From Bacteroidota bacterium (GTDB lineage Bacteria > Bacteroidota > Bacteroidia > Chitinophagales > Chitinophagaceae), in the NCBI GenBank assembly GCA_020161435.1, contig JAIUNV010000006.1:204672-268671 (forward strand): 64,000 nucleotides of DNA. The letters run 5' to 3'. Shown here one piece after another: positions 43,863 to 51,937 of this stretch. The notes below the pieces were generated by a model that was not told the DNA's origin, made no database searches, and saw only the letters and a list, made by a program, of their open reading frames with translations. Both the position numbers and the translations under genes were made by a program. Position 1 is the stretch's first letter, and each line of letters begins with the position of its first letter.

Positions 43863-44203
43863 ATAAATTAAAGGATTGAAAAAAAGACTTTTGAAAGGTA
43901 AGTGTTAGGTGTTCAATTGAGCGAAGCATCATAACGGAATGTGTGGAGTGGCAGGTGAATCGTTTTATTGGCCGGAGTTAAATTGAAATTTTCTCAATGC
44001 CAACACCATTAGACGTTCATTTTATTACATCACCTGCTGGCAAAACCAAAACTTGTGCTATAAGGGTTGCTGTGCAAAAACATATCTTTATTTCTGATGA
44101 AAAAAAACGTGATGTCATGTTGCTGAATTCATTTTTTCAGTACAATTGCCACCCAATTGCTAAATTTCTAACAAAAAGAATTTTAAACTAAAAACCAACG
44201 ATC
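43863..44203. other. Divergent intergenic region (341 bases)
   Basis: This gap separates the minus-strand metalloprotease from the plus-strand exbB and should hold both promoters. On the minus strand TACCTTTC, about 40 bases before the metalloprotease ATG, is one base off the -7 consensus. On the plus strand no exact TAnnTTTG is seen. A 64-codon frame at 43997-44191 has no recognisable protein character. No hairpin or RNA gene stands out. Confidence 0.4.
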
Positions 44204-45067
44204 ATGGCAGAAAACAAACCGACTGCAACTGTGGCCAAGGCTGCCACTTCTGTTCAGCCTAAGAAGAGCAGCAATATGATTAGCTATATTGCTCCAATTG
44301 CGTGTATTATTGCTGGGTATGTTATCTGGCGCTTTGTACTGGGAGATCCCAGCAACTTTAGCAAGCCCGATTTGAACGGCGGATTTTGGCCTAGCCACCA
44401 AGGCCCCAAAGGTGCATTGGTTCGTGCCTATGAAGGTGGTATCATCGTTCCTTTGTTGATTGGTTTGAACCTGATGGTTTGGACATTTGCTATTGAGCGT
44501 TTCCTCACTATCAGCAAAGCAAGCGGTAAAGGAAACATCAGCGAGTTCATTCGTAAAGTGCAGTACCACCTGGCCAACAAAAACGTTGACGCCGCTTTGG
44601 GTGAGTGCGACAAGCAAAAAGGTAGCGTAGGTAACGTAATGAAAGCTGGCCTTCGTAAGTACAAAGAAATGACTACCGAAGCTGGCCTCGAAACAGACCA
44701 GAAACTGGCTGCCATTCAAAAAGAAGTAGAAGAAGCAACAGCTCTCGAACTGCCAATGCTTGAAAAGAACCTCGTGTTCCTTTCTACTATTGTATCGCTG
44801 GCAACCCTCGTAGCCCTGTTGGGTACTGTAATGGGTATGATTAAATCATTCGCATCACTGGGTGACGAAAGCGCCGGTGCACAAGCTGCTGCCGCTCTGG
44901 CTATTGGTATCTCAGAAGCCCTGTACAACACGGCTTTGGGTATCGGTACTTCAGCCATCGCCCTGGTATTCTACAACATCTTTACTACCCGTATCGATGG
45001 TATTACTTTCGGTATCGATGAATCTGGCTTCACGCTGACTCAGAGCTTCGCCTCACTGTACAAGTAA
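44204..45067 (+). CDS. exbB: MotA/TolQ/ExbB proton-channel protein
   Basis: Inner-membrane subunit of 287 residues that, with ExbD, uses the proton gradient to energise TonB. There is an N-terminal helix (MISYIAPIACIIAGYVIWRF), a second helix at IIVPLLIGLNLMVWTFAIE, a large cytoplasmic loop, and two C-terminal helices. These include FLSTIVSLATLVALLGTVMGMIKSF and ISEALYNTALGIGTSAIALVFYN, the conserved MotA/ExbB block. It opens a cluster exbB-exbD-exbD-tonB-tonB. Confidence 0.93.
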   Translation: MAENKPTATVAKAATSVQPKKSSNMISYIAPIACIIAGYVIWRFVLGDPSNFSKPDLNGGFWPSHQGPKGALVRAYEGGIIVPLLIGLNLMVWTFAIERFLTISKASGKGNISEFIRKVQYHLANKNVDAALGECDKQKGSVGNVMKAGLRKYKEMTTEAGLETDQKLAAIQKEVEEATALELPMLEKNLVFLSTIVSLATLVALLGTVMGMIKSFASLGDESAGAQAAAALAIGISEALYNTALGIGTSAIALVFYNIFTTRIDGITFGIDESGFTLTQSFASLYK

Positions 45068-45147
45068 TGGGCGGGTCTGTTTTTCTGTACTCCGTATGGA
45101 AAAGCACAGTGTTTGAATCTCATTTTTAATTCATTGAAACAAGTAAT

Positions 45148-45813
45148 ATGGGTAGGCCTAAAATTGCACGAAAAAGCACTTGGGTAGATATGACCGCGTT
45201 TGTTGACGTGGCCTTCCTCCTCTTGTCCTTCTTCATTCTTACCACCAAGTTCAAACCACCAGAGGCTGTATCTGTGGTTACGCCCAATTCCGTTTCTTCT
45301 AAAGCTGCAGAAGAACAAGACCAGTGCCTGGTTACACTCAGCCCCGATGGCAAAGTGTACCTGTCGTACTCAGAAGAAGAGCGGAAAATTCAGGTAGTAG
45401 ACGACCTGAACAAGCGGTTGAACCTACAGCTGACACCAGATGAGGTAAAAAAAGCCGGTAAAGCCGAGTTTTTTGCTACACCATTATCACAGTTGAAATC
45501 ATTCCTCAATCTTCCAAAAGAAGAGATGGCAAAAGGTTCTTCTATGCCGGGTATCCCCTGCAAAGACAGCACCAGCAATGAACTCACTGAATGGATAGCC
45601 TCTACTACAACAGTCTTCTTGGGTGAAAAACTGCACCTGATGGTAAAAGGTGACAAAGACGCAACGTATCCCGTTTTCAAAAATGTAATTGATGCATTTA
45701 AGAAAAGTGATCAGTTGAAGTTTAAAATCATCACCAACCAGGAGCCCCTGCCATTGAACTCTCCTGCTGCAGAATCTGCAGCAAAAAAGGCCAAGGGTGG
45801 TGCTGCTGAATAA
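45148..45813 (+). CDS. exbD: ExbD/TolR biopolymer transport protein, copy 1
   Basis: 221 residues, longer than typical ExbD (about 140). The single membrane helix near the N-terminus (WVDMTAFVDVAFLLLSFFILTTKF) has the proton-carrying aspartate in the conserved D.AFVDV block. The periplasmic domain is larger and ends in an alanine/lysine tail. Together with the second ExbD it probably forms a hetero-oligomeric stator around ExbB. Confidence 0.9.
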   Translation: MGRPKIARKSTWVDMTAFVDVAFLLLSFFILTTKFKPPEAVSVVTPNSVSSKAAEEQDQCLVTLSPDGKVYLSYSEEERKIQVVDDLNKRLNLQLTPDEVKKAGKAEFFATPLSQLKSFLNLPKEEMAKGSSMPGIPCKDSTSNELTEWIASTTTVFLGEKLHLMVKGDKDATYPVFKNVIDAFKKSDQLKFKIITNQEPLPLNSPAAESAAKKAKGGAAE

Positions 45814-45854
45814 GAACAGGAATTGATTAATAACAACACTTAAAAACTTACGCT

Positions 45855-46400
45855 ATGGCAGATATAGGAGAAGGCGGTGGCGGTGGCCATAAAAAAGGGC
45901 CGGGTGTAAAAAAGAGTAAAAAGCAATCTACGAGAGTCGATCTTACCGCCATGGTGGATTTGGGCTTTCTGCTCATTACCTTTTTCATCTTCACCACTAC
46001 CATGAGTACTCCTACGGCAATGAACCTCTTTTTGCCGAAGGATACCGAAAAGCCTGAAGAACAAAACAAAGCCAAAGCTTCCGGAGCTCTCACCATTATG
46101 CTGGGTAAAGACAGAAATGTATTTTACTACGAAGGCATACTGGCCGATGATGGCTCAAACTTTAAAAGCGATAACTTCTCTGGCATCCGCGATGTAATTT
46201 TGAACAAGAAAAAATCAACGGATGACAAAGACCTGGTAATCGTTATAAAGCCAACCAAGGAAGCTAAATTCCGCGATGTGGTTGATGCCCTCGACGAGAT
46301 GACCATCAATGAAGTAAAACGCTACGCATTAGTTGACATTTCAGAACCAGAACAGCAGCTCATTGACCTGACTGTTGAAGCTGGCGGCGGCGGCAAATAA
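45855..46400 (+). CDS. exbD: ExbD/TolR biopolymer transport protein, copy 2
   Basis: 181 residues. After a glycine- and lysine-rich cytoplasmic start, the helix RVDLTAMVDLGFLLITFFIFTTTM carries the conserved aspartate (TAMVD). The periplasmic domain ends in DVVDALDEMTINEVKRYALVDISEPEQ, a standard ExbD ending. It starts 41 bases after copy 1. Confidence 0.92.
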   Translation: MADIGEGGGGGHKKGPGVKKSKKQSTRVDLTAMVDLGFLLITFFIFTTTMSTPTAMNLFLPKDTEKPEEQNKAKASGALTIMLGKDRNVFYYEGILADDGSNFKSDNFSGIRDVILNKKKSTDDKDLVIVIKPTKEAKFRDVVDALDEMTINEVKRYALVDISEPEQQLIDLTVEAGGGGK

Positions 46401-46454
46401 TTTTTTTGTGGAATTTGAAACAGAACTGAATCTAAATAGCAAATACTTACCGCT

Positions 46455-47285
46455 ATGATGGACGTAAACAAAATTTTGAACGCCGATTTCCTCGACATCT
46501 TGTTCGACGGCCGGAATAAGGAATACGGAGCCTACGAACTGCGGAGATCGTACAACAAACGCCTTACTGTAGCTATTTCAGCTATGATTTTGATTGCGTT
46601 GTTGATCTTCCTCGGCTCAGTTATTTCTAAAGAAGCTGAAAAGAACAAGAAGGCGAAAATGGAAGTGCAGGACGTGAAGCTGGAAGAGGTGAAAGAGCAG
46701 CCCAAAAATGAGCCGCCACCTCCGCCTCCTCCACCCAAAATGCCTGAGCCTCCAAAAATTGAAATCGCAAAATTCACTCCTCCCAAAATTGTAAAGGATG
46801 AGGAAGTGAAAGAAGATGAAAAGCCACCTGAAATCGATAAGATTGAAGAGGCCAAAATTGGTACAATCAACCAGGAAGGTACAAAGGATGATGGCATCGT
46901 TGCCCCTCCCGTTGAATCAAAAGGTACCGGTGATGTAGTAGCTCCAAAAGCTGTGGAAGAAGACTACGACAAGGTATTTACCAAGGTGGAAAACCCTGCT
47001 GAATTCCCTGGTGGTCCCGATGCATGGCGCCGCTACCTCGAACGTAACCTACAGTACCCTGACGATGCTCAGGAGAATGGTACACAAGGTGTAGTAAAAG
47101 TGCAGTTTATTGTAGACAAGGAAGGAAACATTAGTGAAGTGCAAGCCCTCAACGATCCAGGCGATGGTCTGGCTGAAGAAGCTGTACGCATCATTAAGCG
47201 TGGCCCCAAATGGACACCTGCCGAACAGAATGGTCGTAAAGTAATTTACCGTCACATTCAGGCTATCACCTTCCGCCTCGAGTAA
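46455..47285 (+). CDS. tonB: Energy transducer TonB, copy 1
   Basis: 276 residues. The opening (LDILFDGRNKEYGAYELRR) is the cytoplasmic segment common to Bacteroidota TonB proteins. A membrane helix follows at about 40-60 (ISAMILIALLIFLGSVI), then a proline-rich periplasmic spacer (EPPPPPPPPKMPEPP). The C-terminal TonB box-binding domain (about 185-276) includes YPDDAQENGTQGVVKVQF and HIQAITFRLE. It passes energy from ExbB/ExbD to outer-membrane receptors. A terminator separates it from copy 2. Confidence 0.93.
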   Translation: MMDVNKILNADFLDILFDGRNKEYGAYELRRSYNKRLTVAISAMILIALLIFLGSVISKEAEKNKKAKMEVQDVKLEEVKEQPKNEPPPPPPPPKMPEPPKIEIAKFTPPKIVKDEEVKEDEKPPEIDKIEEAKIGTINQEGTKDDGIVAPPVESKGTGDVVAPKAVEEDYDKVFTKVENPAEFPGGPDAWRRYLERNLQYPDDAQENGTQGVVKVQFIVDKEGNISEVQALNDPGDGLAEEAVRIIKRGPKWTPAEQNGRKVIYRHIQAITFRLE

Positions 47286-47306
47286 TTCACGCAAATAGAT
47301 TTATGT

Positions 47307-47338
47307 AAAAGAGCATCCGTACAGGATGCTCTTTTTTT
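47307..47338 (+). terminator. Terminator after tonB copy 1
   Basis: The stem GAGCATCC (47311-47318) / GGATGCTC (47324-47331), extended by AAAA/TTTT on the outside, ends in seven T. Confidence 0.87.
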
Positions 47339-47419
47339 ATTGCGCCAGTTAAAAGTATTTTTTATCAACCTTATGGATTTATGAAACCATGTTCATCATA
47401 GTTGTAAATTCTATAAGCT

Positions 47420-48238
47420 ATGATGGACGCAACTAAACTCCTGCAAGCCGATATCCTCGATATCGTATTTGATGGCAGAAACAAAGCATACGGCGCCTAT
47501 GAGTTGCGTCGGGCTTACAACAAACGCCTTGGAATAGCTATGACAGCCATGGCCGCCATCTGTATCACCGCTTTCGTCGGTTCTGTATTATCTCGCAGCA
47601 CAGATAACAGTCTTAAAGATGTGATACAAACCAAAGATGTGGTGTTAGTTGATTATAAAGAAACAATGCCGCCTCCACCACCGCCGCCTGTTGCGCCTCC
47701 ACCACCTTCTGCTGTGCAAACTGCCATGTTTACGCCTCCCGCCATTGTAAAAGATGAAGACGTGCCAGCCGATGCAATGCCACCAGAAATGGACGTGCTG
47801 GAAGATTCAAAAATTGGTACCATGAATATTGATGGCGGAAAAGATGAAGGCATAGTAGCTCCACCATCAGAAAAAGGTACAGGAGAAGCGGTACAACCAT
47901 TGCAAGGTCAAATAAACAACGACACTGTATTTGTGAAAGTGGAAATGCCTGCTGAGTTTCCAGGAGGTATAGATGCCTGGCGCCGTTATCTCGAACGTAA
48001 CCTGCAATATCCTGATGCTGCCATCAATGATGAAACGCAAGGTGTAGTAAGAGTACAATTTGTGATTGATACAGAAGGCAACGTAAGCGATGTGGTGGCT
48101 TTGAATGATCCCGGAAATGGTTTGGCTGAAGAAGCGGTTCGCATTATAGCCCGAGGCCCCAAATGGATTCCTGCTGAACAGAATAACAGACGGGTAAAAT
48201 ACCGCCACAGTCAACCGATTATTTTTCGGTTAGATTAA
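47420..48238 (+). CDS. tonB: Energy transducer TonB, copy 2
   Basis: 272 residues, clearly a paralogue of the preceding gene. It has the same opening (FDGRNKAYGAYELRRAYNKRL), a membrane helix, a proline-rich spacer (PPPPPPPVAPPPP) and the same C-terminal domain (FPGGIDAWRRYLERNLQYPDA, then HSQPIIFRLD). The spacer and hinge differ most. Such duplications allow different sets of TonB-dependent receptors to be served. It lies behind copy 1's terminator and so may have its own promoter. Confidence 0.92.
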   Translation: MMDATKLLQADILDIVFDGRNKAYGAYELRRAYNKRLGIAMTAMAAICITAFVGSVLSRSTDNSLKDVIQTKDVVLVDYKETMPPPPPPPVAPPPPSAVQTAMFTPPAIVKDEDVPADAMPPEMDVLEDSKIGTMNIDGGKDEGIVAPPSEKGTGEAVQPLQGQINNDTVFVKVEMPAEFPGGIDAWRRYLERNLQYPDAAINDETQGVVRVQFVIDTEGNVSDVVALNDPGNGLAEEAVRIIARGPKWIPAEQNNRRVKYRHSQPIIFRLD

Positions 48239-48275
48239 GCTGTTCAATATGAGTAATCATCAATAACACAACACT

Positions 48276-48899
48276 ATGAAACACTACAATCATGCAATAG
48301 CTATAGCTGTTCCCGGTAAAGGCAATCCTGTAAGTCATATTTTAATGCCTTTCGTAATCATTCTTTTTTCATTTGTGTTGTTGTTTCCTGTATTTGCAAA
48401 GGCGCAAAACACAGAAAGAAAAACCACCGCAACATTGCAGCAGCAGATGCCCGGTAAAACACAATGGTTGGGAAAGGTGATGATAGAGCCAGGGGGCATG
48501 GCTACGCAAGCCCAATCTGGCAATATGTTTGAGTACATCAGCATTAACCAGCAAGAAACCTTTTGGCCAGCTATGCAAAAAGAGCCCATCACCATGGTGA
48601 TGACACAAGTAGACGTATTGCCTGAGCAAGAATCAATGAGTGGATGGAAAAAGTGGTTGGGAGACAACCAATTTGCAATAGCTGGCAATGCTGGAGATAC
48701 AAAAAAAACACGCTTTTCCATTTCATTTCTTGTAGATGCTGAGGGTACGCTTGTAGAAGCAAGTATTAAAGGAGATGGCTCACTTTTTCAGGATAGTATT
48801 TTGCAGCAGTTCATACAAATGAAAGAATGGAAGGCAGCAGAAAGCCAGGGGGTGAGGGTTGCTTACCGCGGCTACCTCAACATCATTGCTGTGCAGTAA
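48276..48899 (+). CDS. TonB C-terminal-like secreted or membrane-anchored protein
   Basis: 207 residues with one N-terminal helix (VSHILMPFVIILFSFVLLFPVFAKAQ), either a signal peptide or an anchor. The end resembles a TonB C-terminal fold: RFSISFLVDAEGTLVEASIKG, then QFIQMKEWKAAESQGVRVAYRGYLNIIAV, parallel to VQFIVDKEGNISEV...RGPKWTPAEQNGRKVIYRH of the neighbouring TonBs. It lacks the cytoplasmic segment and proline spacer. It may be a TonB relative that lost its energising half, and it lies in the same cluster. The function is unknown. Confidence 0.65.
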   Translation: MKHYNHAIAIAVPGKGNPVSHILMPFVIILFSFVLLFPVFAKAQNTERKTTATLQQQMPGKTQWLGKVMIEPGGMATQAQSGNMFEYISINQQETFWPAMQKEPITMVMTQVDVLPEQESMSGWKKWLGDNQFAIAGNAGDTKKTRFSISFLVDAEGTLVEASIKGDGSLFQDSILQQFIQMKEWKAAESQGVRVAYRGYLNIIAVQ

Positions 48900-48917
48900 A
48901 CAACATTTGCATACAAC

Positions 48918-48954
48918 AAGAAAGCCTGCATCGTTTGCAGGCTTTTCTTTTTTT
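48918..48954 (+). terminator. Terminator after the TonB cluster
   Basis: The perfect stem AAAGCCTGC (48921-48929) / GCAGGCTTT (48937-48945) has a T-rich tail (TCTTTTTTT). Confidence 0.85.
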
Positions 48955-48971
48955 ACAGCATCTTTGCTTGT

Positions 48972-50354
48972 ATGACAAATAGCCAAGCAGCTCCTGCATG
49001 GAGCGATACAATTGTAGCGCTTTCTACACCGCCCGGCATTGGCGCCCTTGGTGTAGTTCGGTTGAGTGGCCCGCAGGCTATTGCCATTGCCGATGCATTA
49101 ATGCCCGGAAAAAAAATTGCCAGTAAACCATCGCATACATTGCATGTCGGCTGGTTGAAATATAACGAATATGCAATTGATGAAGTGGTTATTAGTTTGT
49201 TCCGCAATCCTAAAAGCTTTACTGGCGAAGATGTAATAGAAATCAGTTGCCATGGCTCGCCCTATATTTTACAACAAACCATTGATGCCTGCATAGCTCT
49301 TGGTGCACGGCTGGCAAAGCCCGGGGAGTTTACACAACGTGCTTTTTTGAATGGCAAAATGGATTTGGCGCAGGCAGAAGCAGTGGCTGATATTATTGCC
49401 AGCCAAACGGCTGCTGCACAACAAGCGGCCTTGCATCAAATGCGTGGCGGTTTCAGCCATGTGCTGGCGCAACTTCGGGAGCAACTGATTCAATTTAGTG
49501 CGTTGATTGAACTGGAGCTTGATTTTGCTACAGAAGATGTAGAGTTTGCCGATAGAACTGCGTTGCAGCAACTGCTTGTATCGATTAATACAGTTGTGCA
49601 ACAACTGATGAATAGTTTTAAATTAGGAAACGTCATTAAAGAAGGCGTATCTGTTGCAATTATTGGCAAACCCAATGCGGGCAAAAGTACTTTGCTCAAT
49701 GCGTTGCTCAATGAAAACAGGGCCATTGTAAGTGAAATAGCCGGTACCACCCGTGATACCATTGAAGAAGTGTTGAATATTGACGGTGTTTTATTCAGGT
49801 TGATTGATACCGCAGGTATACGGCAAAGCGGCGATGTAATTGAAAGCATAGGTGTAGAAAAAAGCCTGGAAAAACTGCGCAAAGCAGATGTTGTTTTATA
49901 CCTGTTTGATGTACACAGTTATAACGAAAACGAACTCAAAGAGGCGGTGACTTTATTGAAGGACAACGCAAGGCAATTTGTGCTGATTGGTAACAAAGCT
50001 GACCATGCAGCCGGTATAACCGAAGCGAGGCTGGGCGCTTATACATATGTGCCCATAAGTGCTAAAAGTCATATTAATCTGGATCTGCTGAAAACCAATC
50101 TTGTACAAACAGTAATGCAGGGTAAAACCAATCAGGAAAGTACCATTGTAACCAATGCCCGGCATTTTGCTGCACTACAAGAAGTACATAATAGTTTAAC
50201 TGAAATACAGCAAGGCCTTTCGCAGCACATACCCGGCGATTTGATTGCATTAGACATACGCCGTTGTCTTCATTTTTTGGGAGAAATTACCGGTACCATT
50301 ACCAACGAGGATCAGTTGGACTTTATCTTTTCAAAGTTTTGTATCGGAAAGTAA
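48972..50354 (+). CDS. mnmE: tRNA uridine-5-carboxymethylaminomethyl modification GTPase MnmE
   Basis: 460 residues. With MnmG it installs the cmnm5 group on the wobble uridine of certain tRNAs. The N-terminal tetrahydrofolate-binding domain opens with DTIVALSTPPGIGALGVVRLSG. The inserted G domain (about 215-375) has GKPNAGKSTLLNALL, GTTRD and NKAD-type motifs. The C-terminal FCIGK holds the essential cysteine. CATCTTTG, one base off the -7 consensus, lies just before the start. Confidence 0.96.
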   Translation: MTNSQAAPAWSDTIVALSTPPGIGALGVVRLSGPQAIAIADALMPGKKIASKPSHTLHVGWLKYNEYAIDEVVISLFRNPKSFTGEDVIEISCHGSPYILQQTIDACIALGARLAKPGEFTQRAFLNGKMDLAQAEAVADIIASQTAAAQQAALHQMRGGFSHVLAQLREQLIQFSALIELELDFATEDVEFADRTALQQLLVSINTVVQQLMNSFKLGNVIKEGVSVAIIGKPNAGKSTLLNALLNENRAIVSEIAGTTRDTIEEVLNIDGVLFRLIDTAGIRQSGDVIESIGVEKSLEKLRKADVVLYLFDVHSYNENELKEAVTLLKDNARQFVLIGNKADHAAGITEARLGAYTYVPISAKSHINLDLLKTNLVQTVMQGKTNQESTIVTNARHFAALQEVHNSLTEIQQGLSQHIPGDLIALDIRRCLHFLGEITGTITNEDQLDFIFSKFCIGK

Positions 50355-50525
50355 AACCCATTATGTAAAGTATTTTTTGCTGGCACATTTTATTGAAAGA
50401 ATTACACCTGTCGATTGAAACACTGGTTTCTGCTTCGTGACAAACAAACGATACATTTATTGTTCAAACTTATCAGTCAGTCCATGACCGATATGACGAA
50501 TTCTTCAAGCTGATTTTGAAAACTA

Positions 50526-50813
50526 ATGGAAGTATTGCTGGCCATTCAAATCGTTTGTTGCTTGCTAAGAGGACAAGAATCTTACGGTAATACATCTCCT
50601 GTTTTCATACCATCACCAATATCTCCTTCTTACCAATTGGTTTGGTCAGATGAATTTAATACCGACGGTGAACCTGATTCTTCCAAATGGGGTATTGAAA
50701 CAGGATTTAAAAGGAATGAAGAAACGCGGTGGTATCAAAAAGAGAATGCCACATGTGAAGGCGGCTCTTTGGTAATAACAGGTAAAAAGGAACGAAAGCC
50801 TAATCCTACACAC
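50526..50813 (+). pseudogene. GH16-type glycoside hydrolase, truncated N-terminal fragment
   Basis: About 96 codons. The segment YQLVWSDEFNTDGEPDSSKW, followed by GIETGFKRNEETRWYQKENA and GSLVITGKKERK, is the standard N-terminal part of GH16 enzymes (laminarinases, agarases, carrageenases). The catalytic EIDxxE region is missing, because the frame runs into an IS3-type transposase fragment at about 50812. The 170 bases between mnmE and this fragment show nothing. It is interpreted as a relic of a polysaccharide-degradation gene cut by an insertion and deletion. Confidence 0.75.
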
Positions 50814-50814
50814 G

Positions 50815-51378
50815 TTGCCTGCCAGGGTAAGACAGTCATTGCTTAAACAGGAACAGATTAACCAGCGCTGGAGTATGGTCCCGATAGCTATCGGGATTAT
50901 GAGTGACAGCATGGTAGGTAACAGAAAGTTCAGAACCTTCAATGTAATCGACAATTGTACACGAGAAGTGCTGGCTATTGAAATAGATACCTCAATTTCT
51001 GCAAAAAGGGTGGTAAGAGTACTGGAAAAGATTATTGAACAAAGAGGTAAACCAACAACAATACGAACAGATAACGGTTCTGAATTTATGTCAAAAGAGC
51101 TTGAGTTTTGGTGCAAAGAGAAAGGGATAATCATCCAGTTTATACAAGCTGGCAGGCCTATGCAAAACGGTTATATAGAAAGGTTCAACAGACTGTACAG
51201 AGAAGCTGTGTTAGATGCTTATCTGTTTTTTGAACTACAGGAAGTAAGAATACTTACCCGTGAATGGATAGAAGAATACAACACCAAAAGACCACATGAA
51301 TCACTTCAGAATCATACTCCCGAAGAATGGAAATTAAAACAAAACTATACCTTCAATACTCTAATTAAAGCTGTCTGA
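50815..51378 (+). pseudogene. IS3-type transposase (integrase core), inactivated
   Basis: The frame encodes 187 residues: PARVRQSLLKQEQINQRWSM, then NRKFRTFNVIDNCTREVLAIEI, RTDNGSEF with the second catalytic aspartate, and NGYIERFNR with the glutamate. The first aspartate, expected in WSMDF directly after WSM, is replaced by a run VPIAIGI created by the palindrome TCCCGATAGCTATCGGGA at 50879-50896. The reading frame survives, but the DDE triad is broken and the N-terminal helix-turn-helix part is absent. It should be inactive. Confidence 0.8.
50879..50896. repeat. Palindrome TCCCGATAGCTATCGGGA inside the transposase
   Basis: 18 bases, identical to the palindrome at 40988-41005. Compared with the typical WSMDFMSDSM coding sequence of the family, it adds about 15 bases net and destroys the first catalytic Asp codon. 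Confidence 0.8.
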
Positions 51379-51393
51379 GAAAAGGGGTACTTA

Positions 51394-51483
51394 TACTTCG
51401 AGTCGGGCTTCAACGATATTAAATATTTCAGGAAGCGTTTACAAGAGCAGTTTGGCGTATCTCCATCTGAGTATAAAAAGTAG
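51394..51483 (+). pseudogene. AraC-type regulator, C-terminal fragment
   Basis: About 29 codons reading YFESGFNDIKYFRKRL then QEQFGVSPSEYKK and a stop at 51481. This is the last helix-turn-helix segment of AraC-family DNA-binding domains, as found at the end of hybrid two-component regulators of polysaccharide loci. Nothing upstream of the IS remnant continues it. It is too short for an ordinary gene call. Confidence 0.75.
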
Positions 51484-51652
51484 TTTCAAATGGCTAACTG
51501 ATTTAAGGTATTAACAGTGCCACAGATGCCCCCTGTTTTTGAGCGGAACAGGATACCGTCTTACAATATTTTAGCTGCCATTGCTATGGCCTGCCAAAGG
51601 CTATTTGGCAGGGCATGTAATAGTGCATTTTATTTGATGTGAAAATTACCTG

Positions 51653-51932
51653 ATGATGAATGCCTGTTTAAAAAAAGTCGCTCTCAGCATCGTTAGCTTC
51701 ATTTTTATTTTCCTGATTCATGGCGGCATTGCAGCTGCGCAGGGTACAAATGCTATATGGGAAAACCCCACTATTCAATTTGAACCAGTGTGGATTTATG
51801 TTCATTCACATAGACCTGAACCAGCGTGGCGTAGGAGGTGACAACAGTTGGGGTGCCTACACTCATGCTCCTTATTTGCTCACAGCCAAAACGTATTCAT
51901 ACAGTTACATCAAAGAGCCAAACAATAAATAA
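51653..51932 (+). pseudogene. Beta-galactosidase (GH2-type) relic with the middle deleted
   Basis: The start encodes a signal peptide (LSIVSFIFIFLIHGGIAAAQ) followed by IWENPTIQFE, which resembles the beginning of GH2 beta-galactosidases (WENP block). After that the frame shifts, and the sequence in another frame reads HIDLNQRGVGGDNSWGAYTH, then YLLTAKTYSYSY and a stop at 51932. The QxGVGGDxSWG block is diagnostic for the C-terminal end of these enzymes, so roughly 1000 residues are missing. The 170 bases before the ATG hold no gene. Confidence 0.75.
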
Positions 51933-51937
51933 TTTTC

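Larger units (their letters stand above)
50806..51393 (+). mobile_element. IS3-family insertion sequence remnant, left-truncated
   Basis: The transposase fragment and the short tail to GGGGTACTTATA make up this remnant. The left end and the first orf of a normal IS3 element (about 1.2-1.4 kb) are absent, and a GH16 fragment abuts directly. The right boundary is inferred from where AraC-type coding sequence resumes at about 51394. No matching left inverted repeat was found. Confidence 0.65.

Noticed and set aside
43997..44191. 64-codon open frame upstream of exbB
   Set aside because: No recognisable family, no signal, and its position in a divergent promoter region makes chance more likely.
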